DNA of 64,000 nt from contig OZ023214.1 in assembly GCA_963995525.1 (NCBI GenBank), positions 33,487,254 through 33,551,253 of the forward strand, written 5' to 3'. Positions 49,901 through 57,711 of the stretch are shown here, piece by piece (the first letter of the stretch is position 1; every line of letters starts with the position of its first letter). This DNA comes from Escarpia spicata (Eukaryota; Annelida; Polychaeta; Sabellida; Siboglinidae). The notes under the pieces were generated by a model, which had not been told where the DNA came from, did no database searches, and worked only from the letters and a program-made list of their open reading frames with translations. The position numbers and the translations under genes are program-made.

Positions 49901-51363
49901 TAAATTATTTAATAAAATAATTTATTAAAATGTTTTCATTTAAATAACTGATTTAACAAAATCATTTAAATGAACTACTTATCAGAAATTATATCATGAG
50001 AACTGCCTGAGAACACATCTAGATGTAGATGCGGTTAGGCCGATATGTATTCTGTAGCATGAGATTCTGGACATGTACTGCATACAATATTACAAACTAA
50101 GACAACCTATCTTCGTGAGGCATTAACACTTTAACTGTAATCAAACATGAGGCACAATTTTTACAAGCTGTATACTGGTATGGCACATATATAATTTATT
50201 CATTTAGAATATTCATAGTATATTTTAAGTTTCATATTTCAACTCTTGAATTACAGATACTGAATAATTATACCTCAATAGTAACCACAAGTCAAACTCA
50301 AGATTTTGTCTCACTCTTGAAAGGTTTGCTTTGTTCATGTATCTTAATATTTAGGGGTAAAGTTTAGCAATTCTTTGGAAAATTTAAATATAGGAATCAT
50401 ATACAATTCCGACTGCCGTATTCCATGATTGTTATGAATAGAATAAATGCATGAAAACACTGACTCACCTGTCTTTGGTGGAGATGCCATATCTGGGTTG
50501 TAGTTTAAACTCGAGCCTCTGCCACTGTCATAGGATAGTGTTATATCAAAAGGCTGAAGACTTCTGGGCACTGGTATATCTATCTGTTGTTGCCTGGCAT
50601 CAGAGTGAGATGCAGCAGTGGCCACAGTTGATGATAACTCCTTGCCGTCTGTCTCATTTGCTACATCAATGGATACACTGCCCGAGTGACTAATCCTGCC
50701 AATGTCAGTGGCTGTAATCTCACTATCCACTGGTCTGAAAGAATCGTCTGGGGTCATGCCTTTCGACTTGATCACTTCGGCAATTTTTTCATCTGTCACC
50801 TGTGAGGCAGTGTTAACTGTCTGGGTGCTAATGGAGGCGAGTCTATGACGTGGAGGATGATGTTTGCGGGGTTTAATCGACGGCTTTGTTCTCAGGCGAC
50901 AAAACTGCCGGGGGACCCTGAGTGTAGTGCAGCTTCCCTCCAGCGCACACGGGTTTAATTCATCGACCCCCGATGAGACAAGCTTTCCAGACACTCGAAA
51001 TCGTGAAGATTTTCGTGAAATAATACACGCCGTCTTCCTAGGTAACGGAACTGGCTTGTGGTTTTGAAGGACAAGGTTCTGTCGAGGTGCCGGTTTTGGA
51101 CAAGATGTGTGTGTGTATGATGCAGGGTTTTGACAAGACTTAGGAGGTGGATTGATGCTTTGTAGGGCACCAAGAAGCTCTTGTATGCGTTTCCCACGTT
51201 GGTGGGAACCCAAGTTCAACATCATGTTTTCATCCTTTCCCGTCAGTAACACTTGTGTTATTGTTGGAACCTGGCCAGGGTGCTGTGTCACAATTCTCCC
51301 GTGTCCTGCCGATGGCACCCTTCTCTGGGCTTTTATTCCCTTTGGGATGTCGCAGAGATTCAT
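19756..51363 (-). CDS. Ephexin-type Rho guanine-nucleotide exchange factor, whole coding span (20 exons)
   Basis: Twenty minus-strand exons, listed separately, join with matching phases and GT/AG sites into a frame of 3753 nt (about 1250 residues). Domain order: long proline/serine-rich N-terminus (1-800), DH domain (about 815-1000), PH domain (about 1035-1145), SH3 (about 1170-1228) and a short basic tail. This DH-PH-SH3 order, and the end of the SH3 followed by RRAKNMRQRYRLL, are specific to the ephexin group (NGEF, ARHGEF5/15/16/19/26). Family role: the DH domain exchanges GDP for GTP on Rho GTPases at the cortex, controlling actin; in ephexins the SH3 and N-terminal regions restrain it. 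The start used is the first ATG in the first recognised exon (51363). An earlier non-coding exon is likely. Which paralogue it matches cannot be decided here. Confidence 0.93.
20366..20470 (-). CDS. Ephexin-type GEF exon 19: SH3 N-terminal half
   Basis: 105 nt between acceptor TTGTAG and donor GTACGA, phase 1 at both ends. It encodes DCPQVQVIERYEAKQPDELQ-type sequence with the acidic ELQLEESDVVDV stretch of the SH3 RT loop, ending at KMAD before the GWFEGER of the next exon. The CPQVQ entry is typical of ephexins. Confidence 0.95.
20750..20829 (-). CDS. Ephexin-type GEF exon 18: end of PH domain and PH-SH3 linker
   Basis: 80 nt, entry phase 2, exit phase 1, acceptor GACAG and a weaker donor GTTTGT. 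It encodes SERTRWVEAT, the C-terminal helix of the PH domain with its invariant tryptophan, then an acidic linker ending in EDETIYESW that leads into DCPQV. Confidence 0.92.
20883..21110. repeat. CA-rich imperfect microsatellite
   Basis: ACACAC tracts alternating with TCTCAT, CATACA and ATATCACACATG units, in the intron between exons 17 and 18 of the ephexin-type gene. Confidence 0.9.
21324..21497 (-). CDS. Ephexin-type GEF exon 17: middle of PH domain
   Basis: 174 nt, phase 2 at both ends, acceptor TTCCAG, donor GTATGC. It encodes RYQVIDSAPR, a segment that is nearly invariant in ephexins, then NLFVMALLEMTTEYIFSANS, the last beta strands of the PH domain. Reading past the donor gives a stop after three codons, which confirms the exon end. 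Confidence 0.93.
21534..21999. mobile_element. MITE with inverted ends GTTTCAGGGTAA
   Basis: The left end GTTTCAGGGTAAAACATG with CCATTTTTGAGAAAA further in is matched in inverse at the right end (GTTTCAGGGTAAGACG, CCATTTTTGTGGTTTTGAGAAAA). The length is about 466 bp. Inside is a second perfect inverted pair, GGTAACAAAATC and GATTTTGTTACC. No coding capacity. It sits 36 bases upstream of exon 17, in the intron between exons 16 and 17. A target duplication is not clear. Confidence 0.75.
22106..22266 (-). CDS. Ephexin-type GEF exon 16: start of PH domain
   Basis: 161 nt, entry phase 0, exit phase 2, acceptor TTTTCAG, donor GTTCGT (weak, chosen because it alone keeps the frame into exon 17). 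It encodes SRSLTKQGQLTRI, then KELLHLFLFNDLLLITRKR. These are the K-x-G-x-L opening and the FLFNDLL strand of a DH-associated PH domain. Confidence 0.92.
23074..23166 (-). CDS. Ephexin-type GEF exon 15: DH-PH linker helix
   Basis: 93 nt, phase 0 at both ends, acceptor TTTGCAG, donor GTAAGT. It encodes ANQCNEGAKRMHNLEEVTRI, the last DH helix with the conserved CNEG motif, then INQLLDF at the PH boundary. Confidence 0.94.
23451..23652 (-). CDS. Ephexin-type GEF exon 14: DH domain core with the catalytic CR3 helix
   Basis: 202 nt, entry phase 2, exit phase 0, acceptor TTTGCAG, donor GTATAC. It encodes LTRLENHPQCNSLSIRSFLL followed by LPVQRITRLPLLVDAV. The segment LPVQRITRLPLL is the conserved DH region that contacts the Rho switch regions; the key leucine, glutamine, arginine and tyrosine/leucine positions are kept, so the domain is predicted to be active. 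Confidence 0.96.
23834..23942. repeat. Dispersed repeat shared with 57712-57833
   Basis: Intronic segment with GACCCATGGAGCACTAAA, AGTTATCACCGTTAC and ATTTCTGCTGTCGCCAA in the same order and spacing as in 57712-57833 (CGGTCATGGAACAACGC, AGTTATCACCGTTAC, ATTTCTGTTGTCGCCAA). Nothing coding is recognised. Confidence 0.6.
24372..24530 (-). CDS. Ephexin-type GEF exon 13: DH domain helices
   Basis: 159 nt, phase 2 at both ends, acceptor GTCTAG, donor GTAAGA. It encodes FLALLERVWNHS, CGLIAEYAPQHFDVYINYC and TNQMFQNRKLEKL. This matches the ephexin pattern in which an ADHFxVYxxYxxNQ motif links two DH helices. Confidence 0.95.
25010..25188 (-). CDS. Ephexin-type GEF exon 12: DH domain N-terminus (CR1)
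   Basis: 179 nt, entry phase 0, exit phase 2, acceptor CAACAG, donor GTATGT. It encodes TLFEIITSEASYLKSLHLVI, the DH conserved region 1 with the catalytic glutamate (E of FEIITSE), then DYKVLFSNIISVWTVSA, the CR2 region. The upstream exon ends in KKLQE, so the join reads LQE-TLFEIITSE as in other ephexins. Confidence 0.96.
25730..26540 (+). mobile_element. Degenerate CR1-like LINE fragment (endonuclease)
   Basis: Frames with stops read EEAVWCNIVIGNSI, GLVYRSPN, CIITGDFNN, VLEPNRGENELVDNVRICEP, FHKVRYKDMRKYLAKIDWNN and IKKIKYKQMMW. These are the endonuclease C-terminus and linker of a CR1-like element. The RT is absent. It is in the intron between exons 11 and 12 of the ephexin-type gene, antisense to it. 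Confidence 0.83.
27000..27056 (-). CDS. Ephexin-type GEF exon 11: entry to DH domain
   Basis: 57 nt, phase 0 at both ends, acceptor CTGCAG, donor GTATGC. It encodes 19 residues including SSGVLNTMDTAEKKLQE, the short helix that precedes the DH domain in ephexins and carries the S-x-x-E-x-x-x-Q-E spacing. Confidence 0.93.
27140..27269. repeat. Foldback element with 14-bp perfect inner inverted repeat
   Basis: The outer ends CAAGAATTAAACGTACG and, inverted, CAAGAATTGAACTTACA match imperfectly. The inner pair GCAACGTTTCGATC (27165-27178) and GATCGAAACGTTGC (27218-27231) is perfect. It looks like a small foldback or MITE remnant in an intron of the ephexin-type gene. Confidence 0.7.
27375..27419. 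repeat. Perfect 18-bp hairpin
   Basis: TATCTCCTCCCAGGTGCC (27375-27392) and its exact complement GGCACCTGGGAGGAGATA (27402-27419) are separated by 9 bases. It is intronic. A partial match to one arm, GGCACCTGGGAGAAGATA, occurs near 24130. Confidence 0.9.
28189..28340 (-). CDS. Ephexin-type GEF exon 10: region before the DH domain
   Basis: 152 nt, entry phase 1, exit phase 0, acceptor TTGTAG, donor GTAGTG. It encodes a serine/proline-rich stretch (SSSAPPTRTSSL), KSIIQALL and finally SRLWSDMPE. The LWxDxPxV motif just before the DH domain is shared by ephexins, and joining to exon 11 gives LWSDMPE-VISSGVL. This exon is easily mistaken for repeat sequence; phase and motif support it. Confidence 0.88.
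28870..29190. repeat. Minisatellite, unit about 22 bp (CACACAAGTAACTCTACAGAGT)
   Basis: About 14 imperfect units of a 22-23 bp motif built from GTCACAC, GTAACTC and TACAGA, in the intron between exons 9 and 10 of the ephexin-type gene. Confidence 0.95.
29468..29591 (-). CDS. Ephexin-type GEF exon 9
   Basis: 124 nt, entry phase 0, exit phase 1, acceptor TTGCAG, donor GTACAT. It encodes SLFDDEPLYQIYHQSIIARN. The EPLYQ-x-Y motif with the following helix is present in ephexins upstream of the DH domain and includes a tyrosine in the position of the inhibitory-helix tyrosine described for this family; that correspondence is inferred. Confidence 0.88.
30725..30845 (-). CDS. Ephexin-type GEF exon 8
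   Basis: 121 nt, entry phase 2, exit phase 0, acceptor TTCCAG, donor GTTTGT. It encodes a polar acidic segment, GMSDLDPDTDLRSN and SQAANYLQL, with no recognised domain. The phases match both neighbours. Confidence 0.82.
31459..31495 (-). CDS. Ephexin-type GEF exon 7 (microexon with two donors)
   Basis: 37 nt, entry phase 1, exit phase 2, acceptor TTACAG. It encodes DWFASNRSSSRSR. Two overlapping donors, GTCAAG (exon end 31465) and GTCAGA (exon end 31459), differ by 6 nt, so use of either keeps the frame and adds or drops two residues (Ser-Arg). Confidence 0.75.
32066..32112 (-). CDS. Ephexin-type GEF exon 6 (microexon)
   Basis: 47 nt, entry phase 2, exit phase 1, acceptor TTTACAG, donor GTGAGA. 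It encodes RKVLEASLSLEIPYQS. There is no domain. Its phases fit exactly between exons 5 and 7. Confidence 0.78.
32327..32400. repeat. Short tandem repeat, 20-bp unit
   Basis: Four near-perfect copies of GCCCTTGCTATTGATATTG in the intron between exons 5 and 6. Confidence 0.92.
32707..32932. mobile_element. Short diverged copy of the 455-bp MITE
   Basis: It shares GACTTCCTG, AGTGTATTTTTGAGAAATGA, TTTGAGTAG, GTGTGATTGT and the right end CAGTGGGCTGACCCC with the copies at 44925 and 46289, and is shorter by an internal deletion. It is flanked on both sides by TACTGA (32701-32706 and 32933-32938), a probable target duplication. Confidence 0.8.
33427..33972. repeat. Minisatellite, 34-bp unit, about 16 copies
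   Basis: The unit is AAGGTCACCCTCAAGACAGT plus GGAACCTCTCTGTT. Variants differ by single bases (CACC/CATC, CTCTGTT/TTCTATT) arranged in runs, which suggests several rounds of block duplication. It lies in the intron between exons 5 and 6. Confidence 0.97.
34330..35481 (+). other. Decayed coding-like remnant, family not recognised
   Basis: Several short frames look like fragments of one protein on the plus strand (for example RISDPIRCKQFCYGSEYT near 34340 and GLRKGSEDEELSWDNVY near 34765). The reading appears to continue after the hAT element that starts at 35482 (TISHDTLEHLPL near 37210). It is probably an old transposable-element gene within an intron. I cannot name the family. Confidence 0.35.
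35482..37204. mobile_element. hAT-like non-autonomous element with 8-bp target duplication
   Basis: The ends are inverted repeats starting CAGGGCCTCACCCAGA at 35482 and, inverted, at 37204. The flanks are ACTCCACC (35474-35481) and ACTCGACC (37205-37212), seven of eight identical, as expected for hAT. No transposase is seen in its 1723 bp. A 70-bp direct duplication with AT repeats lies at about 35540-35690. Confidence 0.88.
37805..38472 (-). CDS. Ephexin-type GEF exon 5: large proline/serine-rich exon
   Basis: 668 nt, entry phase 0, exit phase 2, acceptor GCATAG, donor GTAAGT. It encodes KKKENKPMSAKEDNDEDYVL, a serine-rich middle with SFDSLDVTPSPPLPKRD, a polyproline run LPRPPPPPPHRDR and GPPPLPPRG. 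The PxxP-type stretches could be ligands for SH3 domains, including the protein's own; this is inference. Antisense open frames of similar length are shadows. Confidence 0.9.
39021..39149 (-). CDS. Ephexin-type GEF exon 4
   Basis: 129 nt, phase 0 at both ends, acceptor ACCAG, donor GTTTGT. It encodes ADSDDGQWETDTSSDDDATN and then a hydrophobic end (APVFTTHQRSLMTYHPQ). The first half is highly acidic. No domain is recognised. Confidence 0.82.
40026..40130. repeat. Three tandem 35-36 bp units
   Basis: Units of the type TTTTGAGACCATCCCTCACATCCATGAAATCA, imperfect, in the intron between exons 3 and 4. Confidence 0.85.
40892..41030 (-). CDS. Ephexin-type GEF exon 3
   Basis: 139 nt, entry phase 2, exit phase 0, acceptor GACAG, donor GTGAGT. 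It encodes a basic stretch (THRRVRNQNYN, CRSRGGSRSRTD) followed by VIPETDLPSE. No domain is recognised. The phases fit exons 2 and 4. Confidence 0.82.
42326..42410 (-). CDS. Ephexin-type GEF exon 2
   Basis: 85 nt, entry phase 1, exit phase 2, donor GTATTG. It encodes NSMVDEDWIDEPIFEVQEPA and KTMVMPP. The acceptor is a CAGCAG tandem, so an alternative acceptor three bases upstream would add one residue. Confidence 0.82.
43148..43215 (+). mobile_element. L2-like 3' terminal fragment
   Basis: TAAAGCACCCAAGAGCAATT, then GGGCGCTATATAAGTA and TTTATT repeats match the 3' tail of the L2 element at 9175-9238 (TAAAGCGCCACGAACAATTT, GGCGCTATATTAAATA). Only the tail is present, as expected for a severely 5'-truncated LINE or a SINE that uses an L2 tail. 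Confidence 0.6.
43216..44676. other. Intronic stretch, nothing recognised
   Basis: Part of the 8-kb intron between exons 1 and 2 of the ephexin-type gene. AT-rich, no coding motif and no clear repeat boundary seen. Confidence 0.6.
44925..45379. mobile_element. 455-bp MITE, copy A
   Basis: The ends GGGGTCAGCACACTGT are inverted repeats of each other (the right end reads ACAGTGTGCTGACCCC). By eye, the full 455 bases appear identical to copy B at 46289-46743. No coding capacity. Confidence 0.9.
46289..46743. mobile_element. 455-bp MITE, copy B
   Basis: Same length and, by eye, same sequence as copy A, in the same orientation, 909 bases downstream. GTCA directly precedes copy A (44921-44924) and directly follows copy B (46744-46747), whereas the inner flanks differ. 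Confidence 0.9.
46905..48594. repeat. Satellite array, 197-bp unit, about 8.5 copies
   Basis: The landmark TTTTCAGAGC recurs with its C at 46913, 47110, 47307, 47504, 47743, 47940, 48137, 48334 and 48531, so the spacing is 197 bp apart from one 239-bp unit with a 42-bp internal duplication. Each unit has a perfect 13-bp inverted repeat, GCTCTGGAAATAA and TTATTTCCAGAGC, with a 15-base loop. CGTTCAGTTTGG occurs on both sides of the array (near 46881 and 48598). Confidence 0.97.
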
Positions 51364-51367
51364 CAGT
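50469..51367 (-). CDS. Ephexin-type GEF exon 1 (first coding exon)
   Basis: 899 nt between an acceptor GTTGTAG (ends 51368) and a donor GTGAGT, exit phase 1. The first ATG is at 51363-51361 (MNLCDIPKGIKAQ), giving 298 residues here. The sequence is basic, with proline motifs (KPAPRQ, KPVPLPRKTA, KPRKHHPPRH) and a serine-rich end (LSYDSGRGSSLNYNPDMASP). The acceptor just before the ATG implies a 5' non-coding exon further up, not identified. The open frame continues upstream of the acceptor, so a start at 51459 without splicing cannot be excluded. Confidence 0.85.
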
Positions 51368-52850
51368 CTACAACCATGGAAGAAACTTAAAATTAACAGA
51401 TTTAATTTCATAGATGACATGAACTGTTCAAATAATTGGTAATGGCTAATGTTAAGCAAGTAACAAATAAGGAGGAACTAGATAAATACTACAGTGACAA
51501 TGTTAAATAGGGGAGACTTAGGCATCAAACACCATTTTTTTTAATTCCTCCAATGGCCAGATATATTGATTTCATAAAATGGAATACTGTTTTTTAAATA
51601 CACAATAAACTCTATTTAGACCAACTACTGACATATATCATTTCCAAAATAGATCAAGAAAAGTGAAAATAAATTGTTTTTGTGGAAAAATATATGGCAT
51701 GTACATTGCTCATAAGTTAATATCATTTTTATATGTAGTTCAGAACCATAATTATTATTATTATACTGCAAAGATTAACTGTTTTATATATCAAACTAAC
51801 AAGGCTATATGTGAAAACCTACACTGTCAGCCATTAGAATTACCATTGCCATTGGTGCTTCAAAACAATTAACACATAAATCATTGTTCAATCATCACAG
51901 GATGGGGCTGCTACAGTCCAGAATGTCACACTCATATTATTGTAATTAATTTAACTTAACTGGTGACATTAAACGTGCACCGGACATCAAACGCCTCAAA
52001 GCTAGCCCCTCCTCGGCTCCTGCGACAACCTTTGAACTCTATTTCGTGTATCCGAAACAGCGTTTGTAACAGGATCTTGTGAAAATGAACCAGACGGCAC
52101 GACGTGGTCACCGAGCTGTGGTGTAGCCGTAGCTGTAGGCCTACCTGGCTACCACACGACGCGACAGAAACATGACTGGTACAACAAAATGTTAACACTC
52201 GATCATGTCATGTTTAAACACTGTAAAGATCGACATCACCATTGCCATTGGTCTGTCTAAACAACTATAAGAACTAAGGAAGCCCAGCCGTAAGTTAAAA
52301 CAAGTAATGTACCGATTTAGTTGTAATGCGTACTTGTACTGATTGACTCTAAGTCTAAGAGACTAAGACTACGCCCGCGGCCATGGTACGTATATAACCT
52401 TTATCAATGCGAAACGAAAGGAAGGTTATATCGACATATAATTTGGTTTGTAACATAAACTCATGAACATAAACCAACACACCAAGTTTCGTCAAAGTCG
52501 AAGACAGACATGTAAATTTCACCCTGTTTTTGATTGATTTGGCACGGACCCCTTCTCAACTTTGACGATCGAACTAAATAAAAGTTTGGTTTACCTGGGG
52601 CTGTATCAGCTTATAAGTTATACCTGTTGCGCTGTTCGTAACCGTTGGTGTCTTAAATCATCCATATATACACGACTGCACCTTCTACAGTGACATAAAC
52701 ACTGTGGGTCAGTCCAGTGATCTGACTTCTTGTCCGAATCCGTCGCGTCCACATTCTACCACTTCCGTCGAACTCATCAGATCTGTCATTCATTACTCTC
52801 GCGACCAACCACGCAATTACTCATCGACCCAACTACTTAGGCGAGCGTTT
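51368..52850. other. Upstream region of the ephexin-type gene
   Basis: AT-rich to about 51950, then less AT-rich with more CpG between about 51970 and 52400, a plausible place for a promoter or 5' exon. No TATA box or initiator can be assigned. Confidence 0.3.
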
Positions 52851-53230
52851 CAATGTCGCCATCTAGCGGATACGTCTACCGACATTTGATGTGCCAAGAA
52901 AGTTGTAAACGATTCTGGGTGACTGCGTCTTCAAACGCGCATCTGTATCGAAACTGTGGAGCGCGCTACCAAAGCAATTCGAATTATCAGAGACGTGACA
53001 ATTTTCAAAAGCAAGCTAAAAATTCAAAATTGCTGTTAAATTCCTTTTAAATGTACTACTAACAAATTATCTTATCAGAGACTGTTTTATATAGCACTCT
53101 AGTGGTAGCTGCAGGTAGCAAATCTGATCTAACCCAAAGCCTCCGGACCAGACAATATGGCTTCACTCCCACATTATTCCAGAGGTTTCGCACAAAACAC
53201 TCAACACTATTTGCGGGTGAGCGTTCCTGT
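52851..53230 (+). mobile_element. Possible LINE remnants
   Basis: Near 52970-53030 two frames read LPKQFELSET and VTIFKSKLKI, the style of a LINE C-terminus (a decayed WNxLP...FKxKLK). Near 53140 KASGPDNI and later IIPEVSHK resemble the start of an RT. The order is scrambled and short, so this is tentative. Confidence 0.3.
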
Positions 53231-53372
53231 GTGAACCGTATGGCCGTTTATGATTAACCTCCTATCTCATTGTTTCAATCACATTACAAAACAGGCGAAT
53301 CATATTGACATCATGGAATAAACACTTTTTGTGAGTATAGGAAATGTACTATTTGTTGCCTTTCTATAGATA

Positions 53373-53640
53373 TTGTGTGTGTATAATTATAAAATACTAA
53401 TTATTATTAAATATGTACACAAATACAACCATGCATACATACACCATTTACATACATACATACATACATGCATGCATGCATGCATATGCATATACATACA
53501 CACATATAGGCATGTATGCACACATACATACGTGTATACACACACACGCACACGTACACACACACATACACACAAATACACACACACAATGCTCACGCAT
53601 GCGCGCGCGCGCACACATACCATACATACATAAAATATGA
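53373..53640. repeat. CATA/CA/GCGC imperfect microsatellite
   Basis: CATACATACATG units, CA dinucleotides and a short GCGCGC run. Overlapping open frames are repeat artefacts. Confidence 0.93.
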
Positions 53641-56600
53641 ATTTAGCTGTAAAATGTCCAAATGAAAGTTATGTCAGCAACAATAATATTCAAAATTAAT
53701 ACAGCGTCGTCGTCGTGTGGTGCAATCTCTTCTCGCAAGGCTGCCTATCCTGATCGCCACTGCTGTCTGGGTCTATGGTATTTTACGCCATTTTAATTAT
53801 ATATAGATCATTATGTTACCCACACCAATGCCTGGCAGTTGACACGTCACGTGTCTTTCAGTTTTCTTCTACTTATTTTCTCTTCAACAATTCCTTTTCC
53901 AATCAATCCCTTCTTCTACGCTATGTTTTCTCGGAACGTGACCAAGCTATATGAGTTTATGCTTCTTAGTATAGAACGTGTTTTGTCCTTTTATTCAAGT
54001 TCGCGACGGAACCTCCGCGCGCTAGTCCCATGCTCAGTCCAGTTATAAATGAGTCATGCTGCACTTAATAGCCTAGTTTTCACATGAGGGAAACAGAAAG
54101 AGAAAAGGTCCTCTCGTCCCTCACACGTGTGTTTATTCTGTCAATGACGTGATTGCCAAATGAAAGCCTTAGTAGGTCCCTAAATAGGTATGTACACTAG
54201 ACGGTGTTGTCATGGGTGAACGGGGATGGGACCAAGTGATCGCATTGCAAAAGCTTCCCGTGTATACAACACATAACCTGTATTAAGCGACATACACTTT
54301 AGCCTGGAAAAGGTGGTCTCTCAAGACAGGTCAATTAACATTTAAAAGACGTTCAAGGGGAATGAAGACACCGATCATCTAAGCGAAGCGGTCGACCAAA
54401 ACAGAGGTTGCCTCAGTGTGACTTAACTCTCGTCTCGTTTAATCGATTCTCTTCTGGCTGTGCGAACAAGGAAGTCTGACAGGAACATTGTCAGATGGCA
54501 TCAATTACAGCAAGTCTTTTGGGATTTTAATCTCGTTATAATGTACAAAATTATTCATTACTCCTATTAATATGACTATTTCATGTAATTCTATGCATTT
54601 ATTTTATTAGAATTACTAGCAAAATTTCGCGTCACCTGACGGGATGCCTTTGTAGATGACAATCTTGATAGCAATATTTATTAAATGTTAGAAAATACAC
54701 AGCATCATTGCATAAACACCACAACACTCTCGCAGATAGTCGTTGTTTGTTCAAAATGGCGAAGGTCGGAGAGAATGTGAAGTTCACGTCCATCGATAGG
54801 TCCTGGTCGTGATAGTGTATAATTGTCTCATAATGTTCGTATTGCTATGTTCGTAGGCCTGTCTAGGGGAGCCTGGGGGTACGTGCCCCCGTTAAGGTTA
54901 CAATAAGGTGACGTTACGTTGACGTAGCGACCAAAAATTAAACATTTCACCAGCACACCCCTCTCCCCCGTCTTCCGATGTTACCAGTCGCGCCGACACA
55001 GCGGAAAAGGCGAAGGTACGCCGGCGCGGCAGCGAAAAATTGTCGACACCATTAATTTGGTACGGTCGCCAGTGGAGTTTTTTTTGTGCCTCCCACCCCC
55101 GAATACCGTCTCTGAACACGCCCCTGATGCCAGTTGCATGAGAGTAGACACGAAACATTATTTGTCAACTTCGATCATGTTGCCAAGTCTATGACACAGG
55201 GGCCGTTATCCCGAATTATTTGCCGCGCGCGCGTGGTTCCAACAAGTGTTAGGTCACGTTTTACGTATTACACGCACATAATGTTTTACGTTCCGAATAA
55301 CTAAAACATACCCTATGATAGGTGAACATCTTGACAAGTAACGTACGCGGGAAATAAATTCATATTGGGGGGTTAACGGAGCTTCACCATCACTGAAACA
55401 TTTTCGCCGCCGTAAATCTTCACTTCTTCCTTGTGGCTGTCTCGGTTGGCTTGACTGTGACATCGAAGGGGGGGGGCAGGGGGCCATCACGCCGGCTATT
55501 ATTGGGGGGGGGGGGCAGAAAACAATAAGTCTACCCTCCAATTGCACACACCTTTCACAGACGACAAAAATACACATTAATCGTCTCATAAAATTTACAT
55601 TTCTATACCCGCCATTGACGCTCGCCACAAAAACAAACATTCACGCTCACATTTAATGGGGGGTCAGAACCATATGTCTGTCGTATGTCTTTAATTATCC
55701 AATTGTTCAAAATTATTTGTGTAAACACAATTATCTATCAGCTTTTTATTATACCAAACAATGCATAAAATGCATGAAATAAGGAAGTACTTTTGGGAAA
55801 TTATCACCTTTTGATATAGAAGAATTGCTTTAATTGAAAATTAATTTCGCCGACAGAGTCTGTATTTTTGTGTAAATGTATACTTTATAATAAGTGTTTT
55901 GATATGAAAAAAACGTGTTTAAAAATTTTTTTTTTTTCTTCAGAAAATAACAGGTATACTAAAATATAAACATACACAAAGAGTTTAGTTTTATGGGATT
56001 TTAACCCGCAATCTAAAACATTAGGTCAAATATAGTAGGGCTTTCATTGATTATCCTGATTCAACTAGACATGTGATTTTATGTATGTTAAGAATATTCA
56101 CGTGTAGCAGTCTCAGCACTGTATGCAGAGTTCTGTATAGAAGGGTAACGCAATACATCTACTTTTTTGGGGGAAAATCGAACATCTTTTAGACATATTT
56201 TTGATACATTGCAAGTATCAACTAGTTCATTATCTCTGTTCACTTTGATGTAGTGACATTTTCTATGTTTAGTATTACAAGAACAATTTAAAGTCCATTT
56301 TAACTGAGGTCCACAAATATTGGCGTTTTCCCCACGGAAAGGGTACGCCTTCCACTGGGCCTTATCCTCTCAAAAATTGTGACAGGAATTGCTAATTGAT
56401 CAGTCCATTATATGACGTTCCACAAGAAAAGTTAATTTAACATAGTTATTATAAGCTAGTTTTGCTTCAGTTTCCTGTGGTTAGTGCCCACGCAACCAAA
56501 ACGTTTGACTAAAATAAGTGTTGCGTATATTGTGTTTGCGGTAAGCGTATTTAACTGAACGTTATGAACTGCATGCTGTTCCATCTGACTGTCTCGAAAT

Positions 56601-57187
56601 TCAAATTTGTGAGCGCTATAGGTAGATAGCGGTTGGGCGTTCTGCCCTCAACGAAGCTTTTTGCTCCATGGTATTCTACCTTTCCTTCGCAAGTAATAGT
56701 GTTCATTATCTTCAAATATTGGCCATTTCTTCGCACTTCACCCATCTCGCCATCTTGCATGTCGCCACCTCAGTTTGCTTCTGTCCCTCGGATTGTGACA
56801 CGCGGTCATCGTCGTCGTCGTCGCTGCCGCCATCGTCTTTCCATGTCAGTATTTAACAAATATCAATTCCATTCTAAATTACATGTCATTAAGACTATTT
56901 CAATTAGCCGTGTCGGCTTGTTTCCGTTCCCACCAGGTGTGTTCCACAATGTGCGTTTCATGTTGTTTGAATTAGATACAACGTTCTTTGTGATGGTTTC
57001 ACTCGTCATTCGCTGCCCAATGATTGTCTTAATATGTTTTGTTAATTATTTCTTACTACTGTAGCAACCAAAGCATACGTGTGTCATACAAAACATGACA
57101 TTGTTATTTTACCCGCGGGAAGGATGAATCGTTCAGAACTTATAAAACCGCATACTATCTAAATTTATTAACGCACACCATGTTATG
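53641..57187. other. Intergenic stretch without a recognised gene
   Basis: Only short frames with no family features, plus the dispersed repeat at 55495-55685. Confidence 0.55.
55495..55685 (-). repeat. Dispersed repeat, copy 2 (first copy at 13365-13555)
   Basis: Read on the minus strand it has AGACATATGGTTCTGACC, GTGAATGTTTGTTTTTGTGG, GCGTCAATGG, TTTTATGAGACGATTAA, GTGCAATTGGAGGGTAGAC and TTTTCTGC before a poly-C run, collinear with copy 1. Confidence 0.7.
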
Positions 57188-57312
57188 CTCACGTATATTA
57201 TATATATATATATATATATATACATGAATGTATTTTGTAATATATATACACACACGCACGCACGCACGCACGCACGCACGCACACACGCACACACACACA
57301 CACTACTATATA
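57188..57312. repeat. (AT)n and (CACG)n microsatellite
   Basis: AT tract near 57195-57222, then CGCA tetranucleotides and CA dinucleotides to 57303, then a short AT tract. Confidence 0.93.
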
Positions 57313-57711
57313 TATAATACCAAAGTTCGTGGAAACGGCCTGGACATATTAGACTATATTATGTACCCGCAAAGCTTTTGCGTACACACCAAAATGAGCT
57401 GGATCCGGAATAAAAGAATGACAGTTTAACAGAAGTATGTCCTCTCGTGTGTCGGTCATGTATTCACGTGTTCGTCTCACAACGCACACGTGTCTACAGC
57501 AGCAAGCAGTGGTCAAGATTGTTGACCAAGCTAGTGCGTGTAAACTCAAATAGGCATCGACGACGTGTGCAATATGAGATCACTGCTGTGCTCCCTCGTG
57601 GCACCGCAGTTGGCCTCATTAACCATATACGATGCAATTGGCGGATTGTTCCTAAAAGGTACACAGTCAATTGTGTTCATCGTACCACCACGTTATGTAT
57701 ATTGATAGCTT

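Noticed and set aside
50451..51442. Plus-strand frames opposite exon 1
   Set aside because: Shadows of the 899-nt minus-strand exon.
54898..55158. Minus-strand frame of 86 codons in CpG-rich DNA
   Set aside because: No family features, no splice context and biased composition; no support for a gene.
56633..57064. Plus-strand frame of 143 codons
   Set aside because: Includes a CGT trinucleotide run read as arginines; no domain or splice support.
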